DNA from: JBDNDK01 sp046719185
GTDB lineage: Bacteria > Armatimonadota > UBA5829
Direction of reading: 5' to 3'
NCBI GenBank assembly: GCA_046719185.1
Contig: JBDNDK010000060.1
Location: 1-12,142, forward strand
DNA length: 12,142 bases
A program made the translations under genes and the position numbers. The notes beneath the pieces are model-generated. The model saw only the letters and a program-made list of their open reading frames with translations, was not told the DNA's origin and searched no databases. Position 1 is the stretch's first letter, and each line of letters begins with the position of its first letter. Of the stretch, positions 1 to 6,718 are shown in pieces.

Positions 1-929
1 TGTTCTATATACCTAATCCAACCGGGACTGCAAGATGTAAGCATAGGAAGCGTGCCGCCAGTTGTGAGTCTTTTTAAGAACTCATTACCTTCTTCCATAA
101 TAGTTAGATCTGCAGTGAAGTTGGTATCAAACACTTTATCAAAACCTAATCTCTTTAGACCAGTTACCATTTTCTTTGTTACCAAGCTTCCGGGAGGCAA
201 TCCAAATTCCTCACCAAGTGCAGCTCTTACAGCTGGTGCTGTCTGTACTATAACATACTTACTTGGGTCATTTAATGCTTCCCATACTCTCTCTGTATGG
301 TCTTTTTCTTTCAGAGCACCAACAGGACAAACAGTGATACATTGACCACAAGCAACACATGCCACTTCTGCAAGGTCTTTTCTTGCTGAAGGTGCAATAA
401 CAGTCTCAAATCCTCTATCTACAGGGAACAATGCTCCCACAGATTGAGTTTCAGCACATCTTGTAACACATCTTCTACATAAAATACACTTGCTGGAATC
501 TCTTACAACAGATGGAGATGATGTATCAACCAATGCCTCCGGCATTTCTCCCATAAATCTATTTTCAGATATTCCTAGTCTTTTTGAAATGGCTTGAAGT
601 TCACAATTAAGGTTTCTATTACAGGTAGTACACTCTTGATTATGTGCTGATAAAAGCAGTTCTACAACTGTTCTTCTTGCTGCCTGCACTCTTTTGGTAT
701 TTGTTTTTACCACCATTCCATCAGCAGCAGGTGTAGCACATGATGCCTGTAATGCCCTGCCTCCTTCAATCTCAACAAGACAAACCCTACAAGCACCGAT
801 AGGCTTGTGCCCTTCCATATAGCATAAAGTAGGTATATCAACTCCAGCTAACTTTGCAGCATCAAGCACAGTGCTACCTTTTGGCAATTTTACTTCTATT
901 CCATCAATAGTTAATGTTATTTCATTCAT
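1..929 (-). CDS. hydA: [FeFe]-hydrogenase catalytic subunit HydA/HndD (partial; C-terminus outside window)
   Basis: Catalytic subunit of a cytoplasmic multimeric [FeFe]-hydrogenase that interconverts protons and H2 at the H-cluster. My translation gives 309 residues before the left edge, so roughly the last half of the family's usual length is missing. Visible in order: an N-terminal plant-type [2Fe-2S] domain (Cys36, 47, 50, 64); the His-Cys [4Fe-4S] segment (His96, Cys100, 103, 109); a 2[4Fe-4S] ferredoxin domain (Cys138, 141, 144, 148 and Cys181, 184, 187, 191); and the start of the H-cluster domain, where motif L1 reads TSCSPGW (298-304) instead of the textbook TSCCPxW. This layout is the M3/HndD type found in trimeric and tetrameric enzymes. 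The ATG at 929 has an AGAGG site 7-8 nt upstream and lies 26 nt after the hydB stop, so the two are co-transcribed. Motifs L2 and L3 lie beyond the window and cannot be checked. Confidence 0.95.
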   Translation of the reverse strand, partial: MNEITLTIDGIEVKLPKGSTVLDAAKLAGVDIPTLCYMEGHKPIGACRVCLVEIEGGRALQASCATPAADGMVVKTNTKRVQAARRTVVELLLSAHNQECTTCNRNLNCELQAISKRLGISENRFMGEMPEALVDTSSPSVVRDSSKCILCRRCVTRCAETQSVGALFPVDRGFETVIAPSARKDLAEVACVACGQCITVCPVGALKEKDHTERVWEALNDPSKYVIVQTAPAVRAALGEEFGLPPGSLVTKKMVTGLKRLGFDKVFDTNFTADLTIMEEGNEFLKRLTTGGTLPMLTSCSPGWIRYIE

Positions 930-955
930 ATTAAACCTCTATATTAAGAGTAATT

Positions 956-3900
956 CTAAGAACTCTTTCCTGCATCACATCTCAAACATCTAGCAGCCTC
1001 AGCAAGTGCCTGCTCTCTTGTTAAACCCTTGCTAACCTCTGCCATACCTACTCTTTCTTCAACACAAAGCAGGTTATCACAAACTCTTGGTGTTTCTATA
1101 ATATCATCAACATCTTCCGGAGCTTCAGGAATATCAATATCCTCAGCATCTAATGCCAGCTCACCAGAACCACCCAGATATCTATCTATAGAAACAGCAG
1201 CCTTTATACCATCACCAATAGCAGCAACAACAGTCCACGGACCATTCACAGCATCACCACCAGCAAATACACCATCCATACTTGTCTGCATTGTTGATTT
1301 TTCTATCTGAATAGTGTTACCTTTGCTAACTTTAACGGCATCACCCAAGAAATCAACATCAGGCTCTTGGCTGATAGCAGCAATTAGAGTATCACATTCT
1401 AATTCAAATTCAGCATCCTCAGCAGGCTTTGGAGCTCTTCTTCCGCTCTTATCAAAATCACCAAGCTCAAGCATCTGGCATTTAACAGATTTTAATACAC
1501 CATTTGAACCAATAGCCTCAGTTGGGAGTGTGAGAAGTTTTATCTCAATTCCCTCAACCTGTGCTTCATGGATTTCTTCTGGGTCAGCAGGCATATCTTC
1601 CATTAGTCTTCTGTAGAGTATAGTAACCTTTTCTGCACCAAGTCTTTTTGCTGTTCTTGCAGCATCAATGGCAGCATTTCCACCACCAACCACTGCAACA
1701 TTCTTTCCTATCTTTATCTTGTTTATACCAAGGTTGTAGTCTTTGAGGAATGTGATAGCATCATATACTCCCTCAAGATCCTCACCTGGTATGCCAAGAG
1801 TCCAGCCTTTATCTGCACCAACAGCAACAAACAATGCATCAAAGTCCTTCTTCAAATCTTCAAATTGGATATCCTTGCCAATTCTAGTGTTGAGCTTGAT
1901 TTCTACTCCTGTTGACTTGATCATTTCTATTTCGCCTTCCAAAACATTTCTTGGAAGTCTGTATTCTGGTATGCAGCTTGCAAGCATTCCACCAGCCACC
2001 GGATCAGCCTCAAATACAACAGGCTTATATCCCATTCTAGCCAGATGATATGCACAAGTAAGACCAGCAGGACCAGAACCTATTATGCCAACTTTCTTAT
2101 CAGCAGCTTTTGATATTCTCACTCCCGGCTTTGGCAGAGTTCTACTCTCAGCAGCATCTGCAGCAAATCTCTTAAGTGATCTGATGGAGATTGATTCATC
2201 AATTTGAGACCTTCTGCATTTATCCTCACAAGGTGCATTGCACACTCTTCCACATACCGAAGTGAATGGATTTCTGTCTCTTATTAATCTTAGAGCATCT
2301 TTGAATCTTCTGTTTGCAATAAGAGCAACATATTTTGGCACGCTTGTACCAGCTGGACAAGTGTGAGCACACGGAGCTTCAAACAGAGCATTGCATACAC
2401 AAGCTGTGCATTTGCCCTCATTTATATGCTCTTCATATTCCTCTCTAAAAAAATTAATCGTAGAAAGTACGGGATTTGGAGCTGTCTGCCCAAGTCCGCA
2501 AAGTGCAGAATCTTTAATCTGATTGCCCAAATCTAAAAGAAGCTCAATATCACCCTTTTGACCAAGTCCATGAGCTATTCTTTCTAATATTTCAAGCATT
2601 CTCTTTGTGCCAATTCTGCAAGGTGTGCATTTCCCACAAGACTCATCTCTGGTGAAGTCTAAGAAGTATCTTGCAAGGTCAACCATACAAGTATCTTCAT
2701 CCATAACAATAAGACCACCAGAACCAATGATAGCTCCAAGTTCCTTAACAGACTCATAATCCATAGGAATATTTAGATGTTCTTTTGGAATACATCCTCC
2801 GGAAGGTCCACCTACCTGAGCTGCCTTGAACTTTTTGCCATTTCTTATTCCACCACCAATATCATAAATTATAGTTCCTAAAGTTGTTCCCATAGGCACT
2901 TCCACAAGACCGGTGTTGTTTATAGCACCAGCAAGTGCAAAAATCTTTGTGCCTTTAGATTGCTCTGTTCCAATCTCAGCAAATGCTTTAGAACCATTCA
3001 GAATAATCCAAGTAATGTTTGCATAAGTTTCAACATTATTCAGAAGCGTTGGACATTCCCACAGACCTGATATTGCAGGAAATGGTGGCCTTGGTCTAGG
3101 TTCACCTCTTGCACCTTCAACAGATGCAATGAGTGCAGTTTCTTCACCGCATACAAATGCACCAGCACCAATTCTTATATCTAAATCAAATGAAAAATCA
3201 GTGCCGAGAATATTACTATTCAAAAAGCCCCATTCTCTGGCTTGATTTATTGCATTTTTGAGTCTTGAAATAGCTAATGGATATTCTGCTCTCACATACA
3301 CATAGCCTTGATTTGAGCCAACAGCATATCCTGCTATTATCATAGCTTCTATAATAGAATGAGGGTCTCCCTCTAAAAGACTTCTATCCATAAAAGCTCC
3401 CGGGTCACCTTCATCAGCATTGCATAATACATACTTTTGTTCACCCTGAGCATCATGTGTAAACTGCCATTTTATTCCAGTAGGGAATCCTCCACCGCCT
3501 CTACCTCTTAAACCAGATGCCTTAATTTCATCAATCACCTGCTGAGGTGTCATCTCAGTTAGAACTTTTGCCAATGCAGCATAACCATCTCTGGCTATAT
3601 ATTCTTCTATATTCCCCGGGTCTATAACACCACAATTTCTGAGCACAATTTTTTTCTGAAGCTTAAAAAACGGCTGTTCATGCATAGTAGCAAGCACTTC
3701 AGACTTATCAGGAGTAGTGTACATTAAATCTTTAACTACCCTACCCTTAAGCAAATGCTCTTCTACTATTCTTTTTGCACCTTCAGAATCTAGTTTTTGG
3801 TAGAAAGTACCTTCAGGCAGCACAACAGCCACAGGACCAAGGTTGCAAGAACCCATACAACCAGTCATAACAACCTTAACTTCATTCTTAAGTCCAAGTC

Positions 3901-4033
3901 TATCAATTTCTTTTACCACTGTGTTTGCAACATCATGGCAGCCTGATGACACACAAGCAGCACCAGCACATACTAATATATGTGCTCTATATATTCCTTG
4001 TCCTTGTTCATTAGGAGAATTCAAATTGTTCAT
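956..4033 (-). CDS. hydB: HydB/NuoF-like hydrogenase diaphorase subunit fused to a GltD/NfnB-type NADPH flavoprotein
   Basis: A 1025-residue fusion. Residues 15-100 are a thioredoxin-like [2Fe-2S] domain (Cys22, 27, 59, 63). Residues ~125-530 are the NuoF/51-kDa core: glycine-rich NADH/FMN loop GLRGRGGGGFPTG (174-186), and a [4Fe-4S] site at Cys466, 469, 472 and 512. Ordinary HydB proteins (about 600 residues) end with a 2[4Fe-4S] ferredoxin domain. Here residues ~541-1020 are instead a GltD/NfnB-like module: an Fer4_20-type region (Cys542, 545, 555, 559, 594, 598, 602, 606), an FAD-binding GSGPAG (652-657), a second dinucleotide fold VVGGGNAA (781-788) followed by YRR (807-809), as in NADPH-specific family members, a second FAD motif AGGD (924-927), and the terminal RCLRC. 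By homology the front half transfers electrons between NADH, FMN and Fe-S clusters. The NADPH role of the back half is inference. The gene lies 36 nt after hydC and 26 nt before hydA. The reading frame is unbroken, so this is not a frameshift artefact. Confidence 0.93.
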   Translation of the reverse strand: MNNLNSPNEQGQGIYRAHILVCAGAACVSSGCHDVANTVVKEIDRLGLKNEVKVVMTGCMGSCNLGPVAVVLPEGTFYQKLDSEGAKRIVEEHLLKGRVVKDLMYTTPDKSEVLATMHEQPFFKLQKKIVLRNCGVIDPGNIEEYIARDGYAALAKVLTEMTPQQVIDEIKASGLRGRGGGGFPTGIKWQFTHDAQGEQKYVLCNADEGDPGAFMDRSLLEGDPHSIIEAMIIAGYAVGSNQGYVYVRAEYPLAISRLKNAINQAREWGFLNSNILGTDFSFDLDIRIGAGAFVCGEETALIASVEGARGEPRPRPPFPAISGLWECPTLLNNVETYANITWIILNGSKAFAEIGTEQSKGTKIFALAGAINNTGLVEVPMGTTLGTIIYDIGGGIRNGKKFKAAQVGGPSGGCIPKEHLNIPMDYESVKELGAIIGSGGLIVMDEDTCMVDLARYFLDFTRDESCGKCTPCRIGTKRMLEILERIAHGLGQKGDIELLLDLGNQIKDSALCGLGQTAPNPVLSTINFFREEYEEHINEGKCTACVCNALFEAPCAHTCPAGTSVPKYVALIANRRFKDALRLIRDRNPFTSVCGRVCNAPCEDKCRRSQIDESISIRSLKRFAADAAESRTLPKPGVRISKAADKKVGIIGSGPAGLTCAYHLARMGYKPVVFEADPVAGGMLASCIPEYRLPRNVLEGEIEMIKSTGVEIKLNTRIGKDIQFEDLKKDFDALFVAVGADKGWTLGIPGEDLEGVYDAITFLKDYNLGINKIKIGKNVAVVGGGNAAIDAARTAKRLGAEKVTILYRRLMEDMPADPEEIHEAQVEGIEIKLLTLPTEAIGSNGVLKSVKCQMLELGDFDKSGRRAPKPAEDAEFELECDTLIAAISQEPDVDFLGDAVKVSKGNTIQIEKSTMQTSMDGVFAGGDAVNGPWTVVAAIGDGIKAAVSIDRYLGGSGELALDAEDIDIPEAPEDVDDIIETPRVCDNLLCVEERVGMAEVSKGLTREQALAEAARCLRCDAGKSS

Positions 4034-4069
4034 ACCAATTACTCTTTCATCTTATGTAGTAATTTTTAT

Positions 4070-4585
4070 TTATTCAGCGTTTCTATATTTTTTAATTATT
4101 TCAGGCACTTTATCTATCTTTACTCTTCTATATATATCATCATCAACAGTAACAATAGGTGCCAATCCACAAGCACCAACACATCTATTCACCTCAAGAG
4201 TAAAGTTTCTATCATTAGTTGTATTGTTTACTGATATTCCAAGCTCATGCTCAAATTTCTCAAGCACCTGCTTACCACCTCTAACATAGCATGCAGTTCC
4301 AAGACACACCCTGATTGTGTGTTTTCCTCTTGGAACGGTTGTAAAGAATGAGTAGAAACTAAGCACACCATGCACTTCACTAAGTGGAATATCAAGTCCC
4401 TCAGATATCATAATCTGAGCTTTTTCTGGTATCCACCCAAAAAGCTCTTGAGTGGCATGAAGCACCTGAATTAAAGGACCTTTCACATTTTTGTGATCTT
4501 CAATTATTTTTTCAAGCTCATCAAACAATTTAGGATCTTCATCAGTCATCAGAGCTTGTCCACCACTAGTTAAATTTTCAGTCAA
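4070..4585 (-). CDS. hydC: HydC/NuoE-like [2Fe-2S] hydrogenase subunit (TTG start)
   Basis: Small electron-transfer subunit (171 residues) of the NADH-linked hydrogenase, homologous to NuoE (24 kDa) of complex I and HndA. The N-terminal helical region (residues ~18-80, including VHGVLSFYSFF) precedes a thioredoxin-like fold whose four [2Fe-2S] ligands are Cys94, Cys99, Cys135 and Cys139, in the family spacing CxxxxC...CxxxC. It docks on the NuoF part of HydB and belongs to the bifurcating core in characterised HydABC enzymes. The start is chosen as TTG at 4585 because a perfect AGGAGG lies exactly 8 nt upstream. The next in-frame ATG (4549, residue 13) has no comparable site. It lies 78 nt downstream of the HndB-like gene, the longest gap inside the structural cluster, and 36 nt upstream of hydB. 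Confidence 0.95.
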   Translation of the reverse strand: MTENLTSGGQALMTDEDPKLFDELEKIIEDHKNVKGPLIQVLHATQELFGWIPEKAQIMISEGLDIPLSEVHGVLSFYSFFTTVPRGKHTIRVCLGTACYVRGGKQVLEKFEHELGISVNNTTNDRNFTLEVNRCVGACGLAPIVTVDDDIYRRVKIDKVPEIIKKYRNAE

Positions 4586-4593
4586 AATTAGAA

Positions 4594-4599
4594 CCTCCT
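4594..4599 (-). promoter_or_regulatory. Ribosome binding site that fixes the TTG start of hydC
   Basis: The minus strand reads AGGAGG with an 8-nt spacer to TTG at 4585-4583. This full anti-Shine-Dalgarno match is the strongest in the locus and is the reason for preferring TTG over the ATG 36 nt further in. The CTGTC/GACAG sequences around it (4598-4602, 4609-4613, 4628-4632) allow weak alternative hairpins, one of which would partly cover the site. Confidence 0.8.
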
Positions 4600-4663
4600 G
4601 TCAAACACCTGTCTCAATTTTTAGGATGACAGTCTTTAGATTTGATTAGATAAGAAAATATCA

Positions 4664-5029
4664 CTATTCTCCAGAATTAACTACCCATTCACCAATCACT
4701 GAATTGTTCACAATATGCTGTGCAATTATCTGTCTAGCCTTTTCAGGATCAATATATCCATAAGTAACTTCATCCTGACCTGGTTTTATGACAGTAACAG
4801 TTGGTTCTTGTTCACAAAGACCCTTGCAGCCTGTTTGAGTAACAGCAACATCTGTTATGCCTCTTTTTTCAAGCTCATCAAGCATTGCAGTCATCACTTC
4901 TCTAGCACCAGCTGCAATTCCACAAGTTCCCATAGCAATACATATCTTTGCTGAATGATTGCCTTCTCTAACTCTCATTTGTTCTAATGCTTTTTCTCTA
5001 ACTTTTTTAAGATCATCAAGACTCTTCAT
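4664..5029 (-). CDS. HndB-like thioredoxin-fold [2Fe-2S] protein
   Basis: A 121-residue soluble protein resembling HndB of the tetrameric NADP-reducing hydrogenase Hnd, and the [2Fe-2S] ferredoxin-like proteins common in clostridial hydrogenase operons. After an N-terminal charged helix (residues 1-22), a single thioredoxin-like domain carries four Cys in the [2Fe-2S] arrangement: Cys30, Cys36, Cys68 and Cys72 (CxxxxxC...CxxxC), with the family-typical QTGCKGLCEQEP. It probably serves as an extra one-electron relay docked on the HydBC core; this is inferred from HndB. The ATG at 5029 follows GAGAGG at about 9 nt. It lies 36 nt downstream of the ATPase gene. It is homologous to the first 100 residues of the HydB fusion, so the operon encodes this domain twice. 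Confidence 0.88.
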   Translation of the reverse strand: MKSLDDLKKVREKALEQMRVREGNHSAKICIAMGTCGIAAGAREVMTAMLDELEKRGITDVAVTQTGCKGLCEQEPTVTVIKPGQDEVTYGYIDPEKARQIIAQHIVNNSVIGEWVVNSGE

Positions 5030-5065
5030 TTTGTTTTACCTCTCAATTTAATATATGTTTCCTTC

Positions 5066-5614
5066 CTAATTTATAGCCAGATCACCTGATGTACCTTCTT
5101 TCACATAATCAGAAATCCAGCTTAAAATTGATGGTTCATTAATGGGAACATCACCCAATTCTTTTTTTATATAAGCTGTATCTAATACAAACTCTTTATC
5201 ATCTTTCTTTTGAACATATCTAAAATTCACATCTGGATTGGGAGCTATCAGAGTGATTATTGTTGCAGATATATCTCCCAATGGTGCCCTATCTATATGA
5301 CTCAGCACAAATTCAGCACAAAGCTGTGTACCTTCACCGGGTTTTGAATCTATATGAAAAGAGCCGTCGCAAGATTGAGCTGCCTGCAAAAGCATTGGAA
5401 TACCTAATCCAACTCTTCTGGTTCTTCTTGTGGTGGTGAAAGGATCAATCACTTTAGCAAGAAATTCTTCATCCATTCCTTTGCCATTATCTTTGATGAA
5501 TAGTTTTAGAGAATCTTTTGTAGTATCTGCTATAACTTCAATCTCAATCATATCAGCACCAGCAACTAAAGAATTTTGTGCCAGGTCTAATATGTGCATA
5601 GACAGTTCACGCAT
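5066..5614 (-). CDS. Stand-alone histidine-kinase-type (GHKL) ATP-binding protein
   Basis: A 182-residue protein consisting of a GHKL/HATPase_c domain with no dimerisation domain, phospho-accepting His, receiver or membrane segment. Motifs seen: N-box LDLAQNS (residues 9-15), G1 DNGKGM (42-47), and the TTTRR...GLGIPML lid/G2 region (60-75). A C-terminal tail of about 90 residues matches no domain I recognise. Proteins of this kind recur beside hndB/nuoE genes in clostridial hydrogenase clusters (my recollection, not a search). Their target is not established; a kinase or conformational switch is possible. Start: the frame extends to a TTG at 5620, but the AGGA upstream is well spaced (about 9 nt) only for the ATG at 5614. 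That ATG overlaps the end of the PHP gene by 8 nt (AATGCGTGA), which suggests translational coupling. Confidence 0.85.
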   Translation of the reverse strand: MRELSMHILDLAQNSLVAGADMIEIEVIADTTKDSLKLFIKDNGKGMDEEFLAKVIDPFTTTRRTRRVGLGIPMLLQAAQSCDGSFHIDSKPGEGTQLCAEFVLSHIDRAPLGDISATIITLIAPNPDVNFRYVQKKDDKEFVLDTAYIKKELGDVPINEPSILSWISDYVKEGTSGDLAIN

Positions 5615-6353
5615 TCCCAATTTTCCTACCCATCTCAGATTTCAAAGCAAGCTTTACCTCACTTGTGATTCTTCTTTCAATGTAAAAAACAGTAGATCTC
5701 TCACCAACACAACTCAAACAATGAGCATCAGAGTTTCTAATAATATTTTTATCTCCAACACCCAATAAAACTCTTCTTGCCTGTTCCTCTGATAATGCAC
5801 TAGATACCTCCACTGCATTAAATACAGGACTTTCAGGCATCATTCCCAATACACCACAAATCCCTGTTTCTTTCCTATCTATATGAGAGGGTATTGTAAT
5901 TCCTTTCAAAGCCTCTACCCTATCATACACAGTGCTCAAATCAAGTGAACAAGGAAACCCAATCAAATGTTCACAATATCTAACAAACTCCCCTTCAGAG
6001 TTAACTACCAACTGAAGTTTATACATATCTTTCTTTGCCGGTATCTTTGGCAATGCATCATAAACTTCCTCTTGAAACTCATAAGCACCATCAAGAGAAT
6101 CAAATATACACAATATATGCACACCTTCAACAGTCTGCACTTCCATTCCCGGCAACACTGCAATAGAACTACCTTTTGCAGCCTCCATCACAGCTCCCAC
6201 ATTTTCACAGGAATTGTGGTCTGCAATGCAAATCATATCAAGTCTTGCTCTTTCAGCCATCTCTATAATAAGTGGTGGAATCATTTCAATATCACCACAA
6301 GGACTCAATACAGTATGAATATGTAAATCTGCTATAAAAGGTCTCAGAGCCAT
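5607..6353 (-). CDS. PHP-domain metal-dependent phosphoesterase-like protein
   Basis: A 248-residue cytoplasmic protein with the PHP (polymerase and histidinol phosphatase) fold. All metal-ligand motifs are present: DLHIHT (9-14), ADHNS (44-48), GME (69-71), SHIDR (156-160) and NSDAH (207-211). The trinuclear metal site is therefore probably intact and the protein is likely an active phosphatase or phosphodiesterase. The substrate is unknown; a nucleotide, or a phosphoprotein made by the neighbouring ATPases, would fit the context, but that is inference. Start: upstream TTG and GTG codons exist in frame (6365, 6362), but ATG at 6353 has GGTGG 5 nt upstream and begins just before the conserved fold. 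It lies 26 nt after the DRTGG gene and overlaps the ATPase gene by 8 nt. Confidence 0.87.
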   Translation of the reverse strand: MALRPFIADLHIHTVLSPCGDIEMIPPLIIEMAERARLDMICIADHNSCENVGAVMEAAKGSSIAVLPGMEVQTVEGVHILCIFDSLDGAYEFQEEVYDALPKIPAKKDMYKLQLVVNSEGEFVRYCEHLIGFPCSLDLSTVYDRVEALKGITIPSHIDRKETGICGVLGMMPESPVFNAVEVSSALSEEQARRVLLGVGDKNIIRNSDAHCLSCVGERSTVFYIERRITSEVKLALKSEMGRKIGNA

Positions 6354-6379
6354 TTCAACCACCAAAGAGCTGACTTTAA

Positions 6380-6718
6380 TTACACACTCTTGAGCCCCAT
6401 TTCATATAGTTTTCCAACCACCTCAAACATAGAAAGGTCTGAAACATATAAAGGAACATTTTCTTCAACAGCTTTTTTAATTGTTATATCATCAGGCTTT
6501 GCACCACCAACTATTATAATCCCAGCTAAATTGAGCATCACAGCAACACCAATGATATTTTGATGCTTTTGGTTTGTTACCCAAAGCATATTTTCTTTGC
6601 CTTTAGACAAAACGTCACTAAGCAAATCTGAAGCATAACCTTCTGTAATATTCAGATCATCTGATACACTATGTATTGCTTCCAGATTTAGTTTATCAGC
6701 TATCTCTTGAAGAGTCAT
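6380..6718 (-). CDS. DRTGG-domain protein, short single-domain form
   Basis: A 112-residue single-domain protein of the DRTGG type. This alpha/beta domain is otherwise found between CBS pairs of some pyrophosphatases and in Pta-like proteins, where it is thought to sense or mediate dimerisation. Visible are EGYASDLLSDV (residues 26-36), the hydrophobic beta-strand AGIIIVGG preceded by VAVMLNL, and the closing VGKLYEMGL. No catalytic residues are evident. It overlaps the 3' end of the HydS-like gene by 23 nt and is probably translationally coupled to it. ATG at 6718 is chosen; an adjacent GTG at 6721 is equally possible, because GGAG is 9 or 6 nt away respectively. A longer paralogue lies at 8860-9282. 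The physiological role is unknown, and the neighbourhood points to a redox or H2 regulatory function. Confidence 0.8.
   Translation of the reverse strand: MTLQEIADKLNLEAIHSVSDDLNITEGYASDLLSDVLSKGKENMLWVTNQKHQNIIGVAVMLNLAGIIIVGGAKPDDITIKKAVEENVPLYVSDLSMFEVVGKLYEMGLKSV

Noticed and set aside
3843..4289. Plus-strand open frames opposite hydB, hydC and other genes
   Set aside because: They are antisense to strongly conserved minus-strand genes, lack ribosome sites, and encode Ser/Thr/Ile-rich sequence typical of complementary-strand frames.
5615..5620. TTG start at 5620 for the GHKL ATPase, and TTG/GTG starts at 6365/6362 for the PHP protein
   Set aside because: Ribosome-site spacing fits the downstream ATG codons (5614 and 6353) better, and the conserved folds begin right after them.
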